Source of the DNA: Vibrio coralliilyticus ATCC BAA-450
GTDB taxonomy: Bacteria > Pseudomonadota > Gammaproteobacteria > Enterobacterales > Vibrionaceae
Assembly (NCBI RefSeq): GCF_000176135.1
Contig: NZ_ACZN01000016.1
Location: forward strand, 744,001-808,000
Length of the DNA stretch: 64,000 nucleotides
Direction: 5' to 3'
The notes beneath the pieces are model-generated. The model saw only the letters and a program-made list of their open reading frames with translations, made no database searches and had not been told where the DNA came from. Position numbers and translations under genes: made by a program. Below are positions 34,590 through 43,635 of this stretch, in pieces; the stretch's first letter is position 1, and every line of letters begins with the position of its first letter.

Positions 34590-35522
34590 ATGTCGGAGCA
34601 GAAACATCGTTTAGTGACACGGAGTGATTTTGACGGACTAGTCTGTGCCGTTCTTTTGAAGCAACTTGAACTTATCGACGACATCAAGTTTGTTCATCCA
34701 AAAGACATGCAAGATGGCATCATAGAGATAACGCCGCAAGATATTGTCACCAACCTCCCATACGTCGCACAAGCTCATCTTGTGTTTGACCACCATCTAT
34801 CTGAAATGATTCGAAATCCAGGTGAGAGACCTAATCATATTATTGACCCGAATGCGCCTTCAGCAGCGCGTGTGGTTTGGGAGCATTATGGGGGAGAGCA
34901 AACCTTCCCGACGGATTGGCGCGGTATGATGGAAGCGGTTGATAAAGGAGATTCAGCTCAGTTTTCGCGAGATGAAGTGTTGGATTCCACAGGCTGGAAC
35001 CTGCTTAACTTTCTTATGGATGCCAGAACAGGGTTGGGGCGCTTCAAAAACTTTAGGATCTCCAACTACAACCTGATGATGGACCTGATTGAGTACTGCA
35101 CGTCACACTCGATCGAAGAGATATTAGATCACCCTGATGTCAGGGAGCGTATCGATCTTTACAAAGAGCATGAGAATTTGTTCAAAGAGCAGATACAACG
35201 CTGTGCGACTGTCTACGACAATCTGGTGTTTCTCGATCTTACGGGAGAGGATGTCATCTTTGCCGGTAACCGGTTTATGATTTACGCCCTATACCCTCAA
35301 TGCAATATTTCGATTCATAAGATGTGGGGATTTCAGAAGCAGAACACTGTGTTTGCGACAGGAAAATCGATATTTGATCGAAGCTCAAAAACTAATGTAG
35401 GTGAGCTGATGCTGAAATACGGTGGAGGTGGGCATAAAGCTGCTGGAACCTGCCAGATTGATAATGATAACGCGGAAAGCGTAGAGCGGGAACTCATCGA
35501 AGCCATTACTGCAGATGGCTAA
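34590..35522 (+). CDS. DHH-family phosphoesterase
   Basis: The 310-residue protein is of the DHH/DHHA1 type: RSDFDGLVCAVLL (residues about 10-22) carries the first aspartates, LVFDHHLSEM is the DHH motif (about 71-80), and the C-terminal DHHA1-like part has KYGGGGHKAAGTCQI. Relatives include exopolyphosphatases, nanoRNases and cyclic-di-nucleotide phosphodiesterases; the substrate is not evident. AAGGA is 7 bases before the chosen ATG. A bidirectional terminator follows. Confidence 0.85.
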   Translation: MSEQKHRLVTRSDFDGLVCAVLLKQLELIDDIKFVHPKDMQDGIIEITPQDIVTNLPYVAQAHLVFDHHLSEMIRNPGERPNHIIDPNAPSAARVVWEHYGGEQTFPTDWRGMMEAVDKGDSAQFSRDEVLDSTGWNLLNFLMDARTGLGRFKNFRISNYNLMMDLIEYCTSHSIEEILDHPDVRERIDLYKEHENLFKEQIQRCATVYDNLVFLDLTGEDVIFAGNRFMIYALYPQCNISIHKMWGFQKQNTVFATGKSIFDRSSKTNVGELMLKYGGGGHKAAGTCQIDNDNAESVERELIEAITADG

Positions 35523-35540
35523 TAATTAGTGAAAGATTAA

Positions 35541-35573
35541 AAAAGAGCTCCTAATTGTTAGGAGCTCTTTTTA
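35541..35573. terminator. Bidirectional terminator between the DHH gene and the diguanylate cyclase
   Basis: AAAAGAGCTCCTAA (35541-35554) pairs with TTAGGAGCTCTTTT (35558-35571). Both strands end in T-runs. Confidence 0.88.
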
Positions 35574-35577
35574 TAGG

Positions 35578-36594
35578 TTAAAGTGGCATTACTCGGTTGC
35601 GCCCGAGTTGTTTTGCTTCATAGAGAAGCTTATCCGCTCGCTCAATGATCGAGTTAGGCATTTCACCCGGTTGCAATTCGGCTACACCAAATGAAGCGGT
35701 GATATTACCCACTTGCTTGCCAGAGCGTCTGTCTTTAATCGACAGTTTTTCTACTGAACGACGTAGACTCTCTGCAAATTGACGGGCGATTCTCAATTGC
35801 TTGTTGGGCATAATCAATGCGAACTCTTCACCGCCGAAGCGGTAGGCATGGATACCATCACGGCTACTAATCTGAAGGCGCTTAGCGATGCCTTTAATCA
35901 CAGCATCCCCAAATAGATGACCATAAGTGTCGTTGTAGCTCTTGAAGTGATCGATATCGGCTAGAATCAGGCAAATTTTCTGTTCTGAGCGGCACAGCGT
36001 GTCCAAATCATTATCGAATGAACGACGGTTATATAGGCTAGTTAATCCATCAAACAAGGCGTCTTGTTGGACTTCAGCAAGTTGCGTTTTGAGTCGCTGA
36101 ATTTCTTCGGTTGCCGTTTCGAGCTGGTTATTCAAAAAGTTAGTTGAGTGTCGGATCTCTTTAGATTCAGCCACTAACTGACGAATGACTTTCATCACTT
36201 CGTCGATAGACATGGCTTCATCGTCAACTTTTTCAAGGTTTTCAAAACTTTTGTCTATTACCTTAGAAAAGTGAGATGTATCGGCCAATGTATCTGTCAT
36301 CGAAGAGGCTACTTGCCCAACCAGCACTTCAATGTTGGCCCGCAGATCTTTGATGTCAGTTTCTGCTCTGGCAGCGACATAATTATTATAAAGTTGCTCA
36401 CCTGCTGCTGGTGGGCATATGCCGTAGTTCTCCAGAATGGTCTCGAGCTCACGGTTCATTTGAGGAATGGCATTCTCCACGTAGGTATACCACAACGCGT
36501 AATTGGCTGGCGTTGCGGCTACGTGGTTTTGCATCATAAGTGGGACAGCTTTTTTTAAGTTAGCGGTCGATTTTTTAAAATCGTCTTCTGTCAT
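35578..36594 (-). CDS. Diguanylate cyclase (GGDEF domain)
   Basis: The 338-residue protein has an N-terminal region (about 1-150) of unknown sensor type, a coiled-coil stretch near 150-175, and a GGDEF domain with the signature GGEEF at about 254-258 and DGLTSLYNRRSF at 182-193. It makes cyclic di-GMP, a second messenger for surface attachment. The inhibitory RxxD site, which normally lies five residues before the signature, reads RDGI here, so product inhibition may be lost. It has no membrane segment and is thus cytoplasmic. Confidence 0.9.
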   Translation of the reverse strand: MTEDDFKKSTANLKKAVPLMMQNHVAATPANYALWYTYVENAIPQMNRELETILENYGICPPAAGEQLYNNYVAARAETDIKDLRANIEVLVGQVASSMTDTLADTSHFSKVIDKSFENLEKVDDEAMSIDEVMKVIRQLVAESKEIRHSTNFLNNQLETATEEIQRLKTQLAEVQQDALFDGLTSLYNRRSFDNDLDTLCRSEQKICLILADIDHFKSYNDTYGHLFGDAVIKGIAKRLQISSRDGIHAYRFGGEEFALIMPNKQLRIARQFAESLRRSVEKLSIKDRRSGKQVGNITASFGVAELQPGEMPNSIIERADKLLYEAKQLGRNRVMPL

Positions 36595-36759
36595 CTGATT
36601 ATAAGAATTCTACGTTAACTACCGATTAACTTAAGATTAGCGGATTTACACCTGAGATGCTTGAGTTAATGTCAATAAAATTTGAATATTTAATAGAATT
36701 GATGAACTTACCGCAACAAAGTTCATCATACTAAAGTCCAGAACGCTTAACTTTCGGTA

Positions 36760-37695
36760 TTACACTGCGACTTCAATTCGTTCTTTTGTGCTTCCTGATT
36801 CGAGCATGGCCGCACCTCTCAGCATAGCCTTAATTAAGTCACCTGCATTAAACTTCTCAAGAGCCTCATGTGCGCCAACCTGACGAGCTCTGTCGACACA
36901 AATTTCACTCGATAATGAAGTGTGAAGAATGATGTAGGTATTACTGAGTTGCTGTTCACTCTGGGTTTCAAACGCCAACTCATAACCGTCCAATCCAGGC
37001 ATTTCAATATCGCTAACAAGAAGTTGAATTGGCTTGCCTCGTTCCGCTTCTTCTCGCATCAGTTCAAGCGCTTCAATGCCATTGTTTCGGATCTGATAAG
37101 AAATATTAATACTATCGAGTGCATCGGCGAGTTGTTTTCTTGCAATAGAGGAGTCATCAACGAGTAAAATACTCAGTGCTTTGAGCCGCTCTCGTTCGAT
37201 ATCGGTCAACATCGGAATCTTAGTAGATTCATATTGAGGGTAAATTTTCGACAAAAGGAGCTCTACATCGAGCATCTGTACAATCTGTTCTTCGAATCGC
37301 GTGATACCCGTAACGAAAACATTGCTACCTGCTGATTGAGGGGAAGGCTCAATAGAGCGCCAGTCACATTCGATGATTTTCTCAATCGAACGCACCATGA
37401 AGGCAACAACGGTTCTCAGACAATCGGTGACGATTAGATAGCAAGAATCGTATTCTTCTGGCTGGATTGGTCTAAAACCAATAGCGGCAGGCATATTAAT
37501 CACAGGGATGGTTTTATCACGAATGGTGACTGTACCAATTACATGGTGATGTGAGTAAGGAATTTGAGTTGTCGGTTGATAAGGGACAATCTCACGAACC
37601 TTTAGTGTACCAATCGCAAATAGCTGTTCACTGCGAGTTAGCGTGAACATCAACATGCCTTGAGACTGATTTGCTTTACTGATTGTTTTTGCCAT
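36760..37695 (-). CDS. cheV: Chemotaxis coupling protein CheV
   Basis: The 311-residue protein joins an N-terminal CheW-like domain (about residues 10-165, with FTLTRSEQLFAIGTLKVREIV) to a response-regulator receiver domain (about 174-300) whose phosphoacceptor is the aspartate in LLVSDIEMPGLDGYE. CheV couples chemoreceptors to CheA and adds adaptation. The neighbours are not chemotaxis genes, so it is one of the scattered vibrio cheV paralogs. Confidence 0.93.
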   Translation of the reverse strand: MAKTISKANQSQGMLMFTLTRSEQLFAIGTLKVREIVPYQPTTQIPYSHHHVIGTVTIRDKTIPVINMPAAIGFRPIQPEEYDSCYLIVTDCLRTVVAFMVRSIEKIIECDWRSIEPSPQSAGSNVFVTGITRFEEQIVQMLDVELLLSKIYPQYESTKIPMLTDIERERLKALSILLVDDSSIARKQLADALDSINISYQIRNNGIEALELMREEAERGKPIQLLVSDIEMPGLDGYELAFETQSEQQLSNTYIILHTSLSSEICVDRARQVGAHEALEKFNAGDLIKAMLRGAAMLESGSTKERIEVAV

Positions 37696-37889
37696 GACGG
37701 GCGTTTCTCAAATTTGATACTTTATAATATGAGATGGTAACGCATCTACGGTTCGAATCAATTAAGATAGGTCAATTAAGTCAGATTCTTTGATAGTTTG
37801 TGTGGATATTTAGTTAATAGGATGGTGATTCCGTGCTATTTCGTTACAATATGCGCCCTCAGATAGGCCCAATACATTGAGATTTTGAC

Positions 37890-38168
37890 ATGGCAAATAC
37901 AGCGGCAGCTTTACACATTTTGGTAAAGCATAAAGAACAGGCTGAAGACATCATCAAGCAGTTGAAGAAAGGTGCGAAGTTTCAGACTCTGGCAAAAAAA
38001 TACTCCACATGTCCATCTGGTAAAAAGGGTGGTGATTTAGGTGAGTTTCGCAAAGGTCAGATGGTTCCTCAGTTCGATAAAGTCTGCTTTAGCGGAGAAA
38101 CGCTAGTACCACACTTAGTGAAAACCAAATTTGGTTGGCATGTAGTAAAGGTGCTATATCGAACTTAG
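37890..38168 (+). CDS. ppiC: Peptidyl-prolyl cis-trans isomerase PpiC (parvulin)
   Basis: The 92-residue protein is a stand-alone parvulin domain: [44 protein letters not shown], then the C-terminal [11 protein letters not shown]. It lacks a signal peptide, like E. coli PpiC (93 residues), a cytoplasmic folding catalyst. The start is the ATG after a purine-poor leader, and the length agrees with the family. Confidence 0.92.
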   Translation: MANTAAALHILVKHKEQAEDIIKQLKKGAKFQTLAKKYSTCPSGKKGGDLGEFRKGQMVPQFDKVCFSGETLVPHLVKTKFGWHVVKVLYRT

Positions 38169-38228
38169 CATAACTTTTATTCCTCTCAAAAAAGTAAGTA
38201 CATAACCGTGTAACCTCCAGATTATTAA

Positions 38229-38236
38229 GGGGGGGG
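38229..38236. repeat. Homopolymer of eight G
   Basis: Eight G in a row on the plus strand (C on the minus) lie at the downstream edge of the decayed gene described next. Such tracts slip readily during replication. Confidence 0.9.
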
Positions 38237-38239
38237 CAT

Positions 38240-38555
38240 GGTGAAAGCTCTAACTGTTTAAGCTTTACAAATCCGTTGATTGGCTCATGTAGCCATACGG
38301 TGTTACTGTCAGTTTCGCCAGAAACAAACCTATTGATTGGATTTGTTTCTGGCTTAGTTACGTCAGTAATTGGAGTATGCTCAATAATACCGTAACCATT
38401 ATCTTATTGATCTACGTAAGGAATATCCTTAATACCAATGTCTGGAAGGTTGTCTTTATCCAGATCATCTTTATCAGTGGTTGAACTATCGGTTGAGCTA
38501 ATGTTTAGCCATACACAGACAGTAGGGCGAGTAATACTAGTGATTTCTTCATCAT
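38240..38555 (-). pseudogene. Decayed gene for a small exported protein
   Basis: The minus strand starts with ATG ATG and a signal-peptide-like segment (MMKKSLVLLALLSVYG), then hits TAA at 38505-38507. One frame over, the coding continues as LNISSTDSSTTDKDDLDKDNLPD and more, with an in-frame TAA at 38404-38406, then DNGYGIIEHTPITDVT and ETNPINRFVSGETDSNTVWL. The pattern is protein-like over 100 codons, so this is a gene broken by at least one frameshift and one stop. It starts 10 bases after the outer-membrane gene stop on the same strand, so both were once co-transcribed. The ancestral family is not recognised. Confidence 0.65.
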
Positions 38556-38564
38556 TGCTATCGT

Positions 38565-39107
38565 TTAGAACCGGAAACCGAAGCTAAGGCTAACTTGTGT
38601 AGGATCTGCGTATACAACGCTACCGTGTATACCGTGTTCGTAGTCGTACCTTAGAAACTCAAGGTTGAAATACACTTCATCCTTAACAATAACTGAAGTA
38701 CCCAGACCGTAGTATGGAATTACGCTATTTGCTGATTGTGTGTAGCCGTTAGATAAAACATCACCGGTTGAGTACATCATGCCAAGAGGTAAGAATGGTT
38801 CTACTGATAAATACTCATTTACTTGGAAAGCCGTTTTTAGGCGAATACCACCTGTGTAATTAAATAGGTCTGCATTGTAACCGACACCATTAATGTTCTC
38901 GCTAGAGCTTGCGTGGTAGAACGCAGCGATGAAATCAACGTTCTTATGAAGACCAGTACCACCTTTGATGTTAAGGCCATTACCATCGGCTGTACCAGCG
39001 TCAATATTTGTGTAGCCAAACTCAATAAAAGACTTAGTTTCATCAGCAGTTGTGCCAAAAGAGAGTGAAAGAATAGATACTGCCAGAGCTGATTTTAGTT
39101 TAGACAT
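38565..39107 (-). CDS. Small outer-membrane beta-barrel protein
   Basis: The 180-residue protein has a signal peptide (about 1-21, ending GTTA) and a mature barrel of alternating hydrophobic strands, ending in FGFRF with the C-terminal phenylalanine recognised by the Bam complex. It resembles the OmpA-barrel/OmpX-like small outer-membrane proteins. The probable number of strands is eight. No function is evident. A decayed gene follows directly downstream on the same strand. Confidence 0.7.
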   Translation of the reverse strand: MSKLKSALAVSILSLSFGTTADETKSFIEFGYTNIDAGTADGNGLNIKGGTGLHKNVDFIAAFYHASSSENINGVGYNADLFNYTGGIRLKTAFQVNEYLSVEPFLPLGMMYSTGDVLSNGYTQSANSVIPYYGLGTSVIVKDEVYFNLEFLRYDYEHGIHGSVVYADPTQVSLSFGFRF

Positions 39108-39527
39108 AACTTCTTACTTAAAAAGCTTCCCTCTGAATAAATCTAGCGATCTCCATGCGCCAGATACACAATAAAACGGTGTTCAATATAGTGGGTGTGA
39201 TTATATAGAGCAATTGCTCAATCGATAAAAAACCATTAAAAAGTATTGCAAAATGTGTGGATATAATTGGAGATGAATATAACCTTCAACACCATCAATT
39301 ATTGATATGTTTTCAGTTATCATTCAGGAATCATTGGTTCTTTCTAAAGGGGGCGGCGGAGGCTCGCACTCGGTGTATTGAATGGCAAAGTAAGATTAGA
39401 GAGTTGTCCGATGCGTAATATAGGAGTAGCTTCTAAACTGTGGTCTAAAATTAGGTATAATAGGACTCAGGTTTTTACCGCACTTAAAAAACACCCCGCA
39501 CTGGCGGGGTGTTTTGGATCTAGTGAA
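39108..39527. other. Intergenic region between the outer-membrane protein and chitinase genes
   Basis: About 420 bases with no supported gene. The chitinase terminator lies at its right end. A TATAAT box at about 39459 has no convincing -35, so I do not call a promoter. Confidence 0.5.
39485..39515 (-). terminator. Intrinsic terminator after the chitinase gene
   Basis: AAAACACCCCGC (39488-39499) pairs with GCGGGGTGTTTT (39504-39515). On the minus strand the stem is followed by a T-run. Confidence 0.88.
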
Positions 39528-42083
39528 TTATAGTTCGGTCCAGGCTTGGTCCCAGTAAAGCCCTGTACCCGGTGCGTAGGCCCATGCTTCTCCTGCACAC
39601 CATCCTGTGTATGGGTGAGGTTTACACTCGTAGCTGTTTCCTGCGTTAGTTACGCGGTCACCAGCCTCATATGCAGTACCTTCAACATATTGAGGGTATT
39701 CTCCCGGGTTACCACCATCACCTTTGGCTTTGACAAGAATTGAGAGACTTGCAGTGTCAGAGTCAGTTCCATCAGAAACAGTCACTGAAACTAGAACATT
39801 GGTATCTTGCGTAAACTCAGGGGCAATAAAGCTTGCACTGTTGCCATTCTCATTAAGCGTAACGTCAGAGGAAGACCAGCTATAGGTTAAGTTGTCACCG
39901 TCTGCATCAGAGCTACCTGATGCATCTAAAACAACATTGTCGCCAGCTTCCGCTTGAGTAGGACCACTGATATCAGCGACAGGTGGTGTGTTTTCTGGCT
40001 CGCTGCCAAATTCGGCTTTGACGTTAACTGTGTCATATGAGGTTGCATTTTCATCATCCTTCACAGTTAGTTTAAAGCTATAGGTGTCATTTGCGCCTGT
40101 ATCCGGAATAGAAACAGTTGCAACAGCTTTGTCTGCATCGCCGATGTTAAGATCATTGCCGGCAATCTGTTCCCATTTGTAGGAAACGATACTGCCATCA
40201 TTGTCACGCGAGCCTGAACCATCAAGCTGAACAACTTGAGCAGTGTTGACAACGATGTCATCACCCGCGTCGGCGACTGGCGGTTGGTTGCCCGGCTCTC
40301 CACCTTCAAGTAGCCCACGTTGCATGGCATTGAGGATATCGCCGTTGTCTCCATCGATCTCCCATGAGAACAAGCCCGCAAACCCTTGAGAGCGCACATA
40401 AGCTGCTTTTGCTTCAACAGAACGAGCATCATCATAGGTGATCACTTCACCGGTAGACTCTTTATAGAGGTAAGGAGCTTTTGCTGGCTCGTCGTAGAAT
40501 TGTTCAACACCAGATTTACCTAGGTAGTCCGTGACGATGTCTTTGTAGTCGATCACGCCAGCCTCCCAGCTGCCAACAATTGGGCCGTTGCCAACGCCAG
40601 TAATAGGATTGGATGTATCCGTCATACTATCTCGAGTGACACCGCTCCAGCCGCGACCATACATTGCAGCACCTAATACGAGCTTGCTTGGAGATACACC
40701 TTGCTTGAGCAGTTCTTTTACGCCGTTATCCGTAGTGTATTCTGGGCCGTCATCAGGTGTTAATGTTCCTTCACACTGAGCTGCTGTGATGTGCGAACCA
40801 CAGTATAGAGCAGCTTGATGACCAAGGTTGTTATCCCACGCCCCGTAGAAGTCATAAGTCATGACAAAGAGGTAATCCATGTACTGAGTTGCATCTGGGT
40901 AGTGTACGTCTTCGATTTTATCCCATCCCGCCCCAATAGCTGAGGTCAGCTCATACGTTCTCCCAGTTTCAGCGGACAGAGTATCAAGCATTTGGCGTAG
41001 CTCTTTCATCAAATCAACGTACGCTTGGCCATCTTTTTCTGGGTCACCTAAGTCTGGGTTTGCTCCTGTACCACCAGGGTATTCCCAGTCAATGTCAACG
41101 CCGTCATAGAACTTCCAAGTAAGAAGGAATTCTTTGACAGATGCGACGAAGGTATCGCGATTCTTTTTGTCGGTGAATCCGAAGAAGGGGTCGGACAGCG
41201 TCCAACCACCGATAGACGGGAGAATTTTCAGATCAGGGTAGCGTTGTTTTAATGCCATCATCTGACCGTATGTTCCTTTAATCGAAGAATCGGCAGTGCC
41301 TGGTAGGCTAGAGCCAAAAGCGCCCCATTGATCATGAACGACGACTTCGTAGTCTTGAGAATCGCCACAAGCTAGTTGAAGTGCTCTTTGCGAGTTTTGA
41401 TCGGTTAATGATTCATTTGGACCACAGATAGGCACAAATCCGTAGATGATGTGTGTCAGATTGTCGGCTGGAATGTTATCAACCGTGAATTTGCGATCAT
41501 ACTGGCTCCATTCGACAAAATAGGTACCCACAACTGTGCCGTCTGGTTGTGGAGGGAAAGATTGGTTATTGCTGTCGACATTCATAACCAGCGGTGCCAT
41601 GCCTTTGCCGTCAGTATCCGTCACCGTAATTTGGTGCACGGGAGAAGTCGAACACTCCCCGTCAGCATCACATATGTTGACAGTCATATCATATTGGCCT
41701 GCTTCATCTATCTGTACTTGCGTATCTCCAGAAAAAGCAGATCCTGTAGGACCATTAATTGGGGCAGAAAAGATCACTTCATTGTTAAGCCTGACTTGCC
41801 ACTCGGTTGCTGGCGTCCCACCGTTGTACCAAACATCCCACTCAACAGGAAAGGTAACTTGTTCATGCCTCACCACGGTTTTCTTGTATGACTGTTGGCC
41901 TGCTTCTCCGTTAATCTCAACAAATGATTGGCTTTTTACACTGGTCATGTTCCAGTCTAATGCTGCTGCAGAGGGAGCCGCCTGCACATTGACACTGGCC
42001 GTACCTAGACTGAGTGCAATCACTAAAGATAGAGGTTTCAGTATGCCTCTCTTACCAAACTGACGACTTTTATTCTTATCCAT
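39528..42083 (-). CDS. chiA: Secreted GH18 chitinase with PKD and chitin-binding domains
   Basis: The 851-residue enzyme hydrolyses chitin outside the cell. A signal peptide (about 1-35, ending VNVQAAPS) is followed by a ChiA-type N-terminal beta domain (about 40-160), a GH18 catalytic barrel (about 185-595) with the active-site motif DGVDIDWEYP and the acid catalyst near Glu334, two PKD domains (about 603-690 and 698-790) and a C-terminal carbohydrate-binding module of the CBM5/12 type (about 796-851) with YECKPHPYTGWCAG. The layout is that of vibrio ChiA chitinases of about 850 residues. The symbol denotes the family; the paralog is not fixed. Confidence 0.92.
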   Translation of the reverse strand: MDKNKSRQFGKRGILKPLSLVIALSLGTASVNVQAAPSAAALDWNMTSVKSQSFVEINGEAGQQSYKKTVVRHEQVTFPVEWDVWYNGGTPATEWQVRLNNEVIFSAPINGPTGSAFSGDTQVQIDEAGQYDMTVNICDADGECSTSPVHQITVTDTDGKGMAPLVMNVDSNNQSFPPQPDGTVVGTYFVEWSQYDRKFTVDNIPADNLTHIIYGFVPICGPNESLTDQNSQRALQLACGDSQDYEVVVHDQWGAFGSSLPGTADSSIKGTYGQMMALKQRYPDLKILPSIGGWTLSDPFFGFTDKKNRDTFVASVKEFLLTWKFYDGVDIDWEYPGGTGANPDLGDPEKDGQAYVDLMKELRQMLDTLSAETGRTYELTSAIGAGWDKIEDVHYPDATQYMDYLFVMTYDFYGAWDNNLGHQAALYCGSHITAAQCEGTLTPDDGPEYTTDNGVKELLKQGVSPSKLVLGAAMYGRGWSGVTRDSMTDTSNPITGVGNGPIVGSWEAGVIDYKDIVTDYLGKSGVEQFYDEPAKAPYLYKESTGEVITYDDARSVEAKAAYVRSQGFAGLFSWEIDGDNGDILNAMQRGLLEGGEPGNQPPVADAGDDIVVNTAQVVQLDGSGSRDNDGSIVSYKWEQIAGNDLNIGDADKAVATVSIPDTGANDTYSFKLTVKDDENATSYDTVNVKAEFGSEPENTPPVADISGPTQAEAGDNVVLDASGSSDADGDNLTYSWSSSDVTLNENGNSASFIAPEFTQDTNVLVSVTVSDGTDSDTASLSILVKAKGDGGNPGEYPQYVEGTAYEAGDRVTNAGNSYECKPHPYTGWCAGEAWAYAPGTGLYWDQAWTEL

Positions 42084-42681
42084 TGTTCTTTTCCTTTAAT
42101 TCAACCCTATGTTCAAGCCTGAAAATAATTTCAATGGGAACTTATTTAGCAGACTAATTTAATCTAGAAGGGCTTTAAAAAAGGTTAAAAAGGCAATTTT
42201 TCAATATGGAACTAATGGTGGCAATTAATATTATTTCATAATTGATTATTGGACTTTCCCTAAACTAGGTGGCAGTCCGAAATAGAATTAAAGCTCTATT
42301 ATTCTCGCTAATATTGTTAAAAATGGATGGTGGAGTTTTGACGGCTTTGGCGGAGTGGTTATATAGCTTAATAGACATCAAAGAAATAGGTCTATTTAAC
42401 TTTAAACTTATTAATAGCTTAATGGTGTTGCTAAATGACTGTATTAAACTGCTTGTAGTTTGATTTGTTCGACGGTTCTTGGCCAGTCATTAACTGTAAA
42501 TCATCATAAAATAACATGGCATAGTGGCAGTTTTATTTAATTTGAGTAGGGCACATCATGACGTGTTCGTCCTTCTTGTGGATTAAGCAAGCTTGAAGTG
42601 TGAGTCAGCGAGAACGATTTATGTTTCTCGCTGATTTGAATAGTTGAGTAACTCGAAGCCTATGGAACGATATTGAAGGGG
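42084..42681. other. Intergenic region upstream of the chitinase gene
   Basis: About 600 bases with no supported gene. It contains the chitinase promoter and, at 42605-42634, a 10-bp stem hairpin near the end of the convergent-side SDR gene. I see no clear regulator site. Confidence 0.5.
42605..42634. terminator. Hairpin downstream of the SDR gene
   Basis: TCAGCGAGAA (42605-42614) pairs with TTCTCGCTGA (42625-42634). It is 48 bases past the SDR stop on the minus strand but lacks a T-run, so termination is only possible. Confidence 0.45.
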
Positions 42682-43440
42682 TCAATAAGCTCGATTAAAA
42701 CCGCCGTCCAGCACGATGTTTTGACCTGTCATGTGGTTAGCGATGGGCCCGAGCAGCGCTAAAATACCATCAATGACATCTGTTACCGATGCGTATTTTC
42801 TAAGTGGGATATTAGACACTTCGTTCTCCATCAGTTCTTCAAACGATAGATTCTGGTCGAGAGCTTTTTGCTCCATCTTCTGCGTATAGCTTTGAGTCAT
42901 TACACCACCAAGGGAGAGGGTATTAACGGATATACCTTTCTCGGCCAGTGACAACGCCATGGTTTTCGCTTGTCCGACCCAAGCGCTGCGTAAGCAATTG
43001 TTTATTGAGTAGTGTGGAAGTGCGGCTTTGGAGCTGATTCCTGAAACGAAAACGATGGAAGCTCTCTCCTTCAACTTATCTTGCTCGACAATCTGACGAA
43101 GCAAACGCAGGGGCGAAATAAAGTAGTTATTGAAATACTTTTGCCACTTTTCATCGTCAGGAAACACTTCTTTGGAAGGTGGGATTCTTGGGATAAAGAA
43201 CACCACACCATCAAACTTATCAGAGTCTTTGATTGCTAAAGCACATTCATCAATGGAACTGGGACTGAAGAAATCGAGTGCACTCGTTTGTACGGGGTGC
43301 TGAAACTCATGGCTAGAGACAATATCATCTAGTTTAGAAATATTTCTTGCGGCCAAAAAAAGTGAATGCTCTTGAGCGAGCTCGAGAGCTAAGCTAGATG
43401 CGATTCCGCCTGTCGCACAAGTGATAAGATAATTTTTCAT
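42682..43440 (-). CDS. Atypical short-chain dehydrogenase/reductase lacking the catalytic lysine
   Basis: The 252-residue protein has the classical SDR fold: an N-terminal nucleotide site TCATGGIAS (TGxxxGI-like), serine 133 in VFVSGIS and tyrosine 144 in LPHYSINNCL, and the C-terminal VLDGGF. In the YxxxK motif the lysine is asparagine (148), and the first glycine of TGxxxGxG is replaced by alanine. Such changes usually lower or abolish oxidoreductase activity, so the protein could have changed function. There is no operon partner. Confidence 0.75.
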   Translation of the reverse strand: MKNYLITCATGGIASSLALELAQEHSLFLAARNISKLDDIVSSHEFQHPVQTSALDFFSPSSIDECALAIKDSDKFDGVVFFIPRIPPSKEVFPDDEKWQKYFNNYFISPLRLLRQIVEQDKLKERASIVFVSGISSKAALPHYSINNCLRSAWVGQAKTMALSLAEKGISVNTLSLGGVMTQSYTQKMEQKALDQNLSFEELMENEVSNIPLRKYASVTDVIDGILALLGPIANHMTGQNIVLDGGFNRAY

Positions 43441-43584
43441 ATAAGATGTTCTTCGTACTAGCAGGTTTGTTTTCAGGATATGTTGATAAACACTATTCTT
43501 TTTATTGCTTACTGAGAATCCGACACAATAATATCGTTCGGTACTTTACGGAAAGCAATCTTATTTGTATGTTCTCACCTATAG

Positions 43585-43613
43585 AAAAAGCCAGCCACTT
43601 ATGTGACTGGCTT
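43585..43613 (-). terminator. Intrinsic terminator after ltaE
   Basis: AAGCCAG (43588-43594) pairs with CTGGCTT (43607-43613), with an inner CAC/GTG pairing across a TTAT loop. On the minus strand TTTTTC follows. Confidence 0.7.
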
Positions 43614-43635
43614 CTAAATTGAGTAGTGCCTAAAA

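Noticed and set aside
39459..39515. Possible small RNA from a TATAAT box to the chitinase terminator
   Set aside because: No acceptable -35 element at the proper spacing, and the hairpin is explained by termination of the chitinase transcript on the other strand.
42269..42463. 64-codon frame in the chitinase upstream region
   Set aside because: It lies in AT-rich noncoding DNA and has no ribosome site or recognisable feature.
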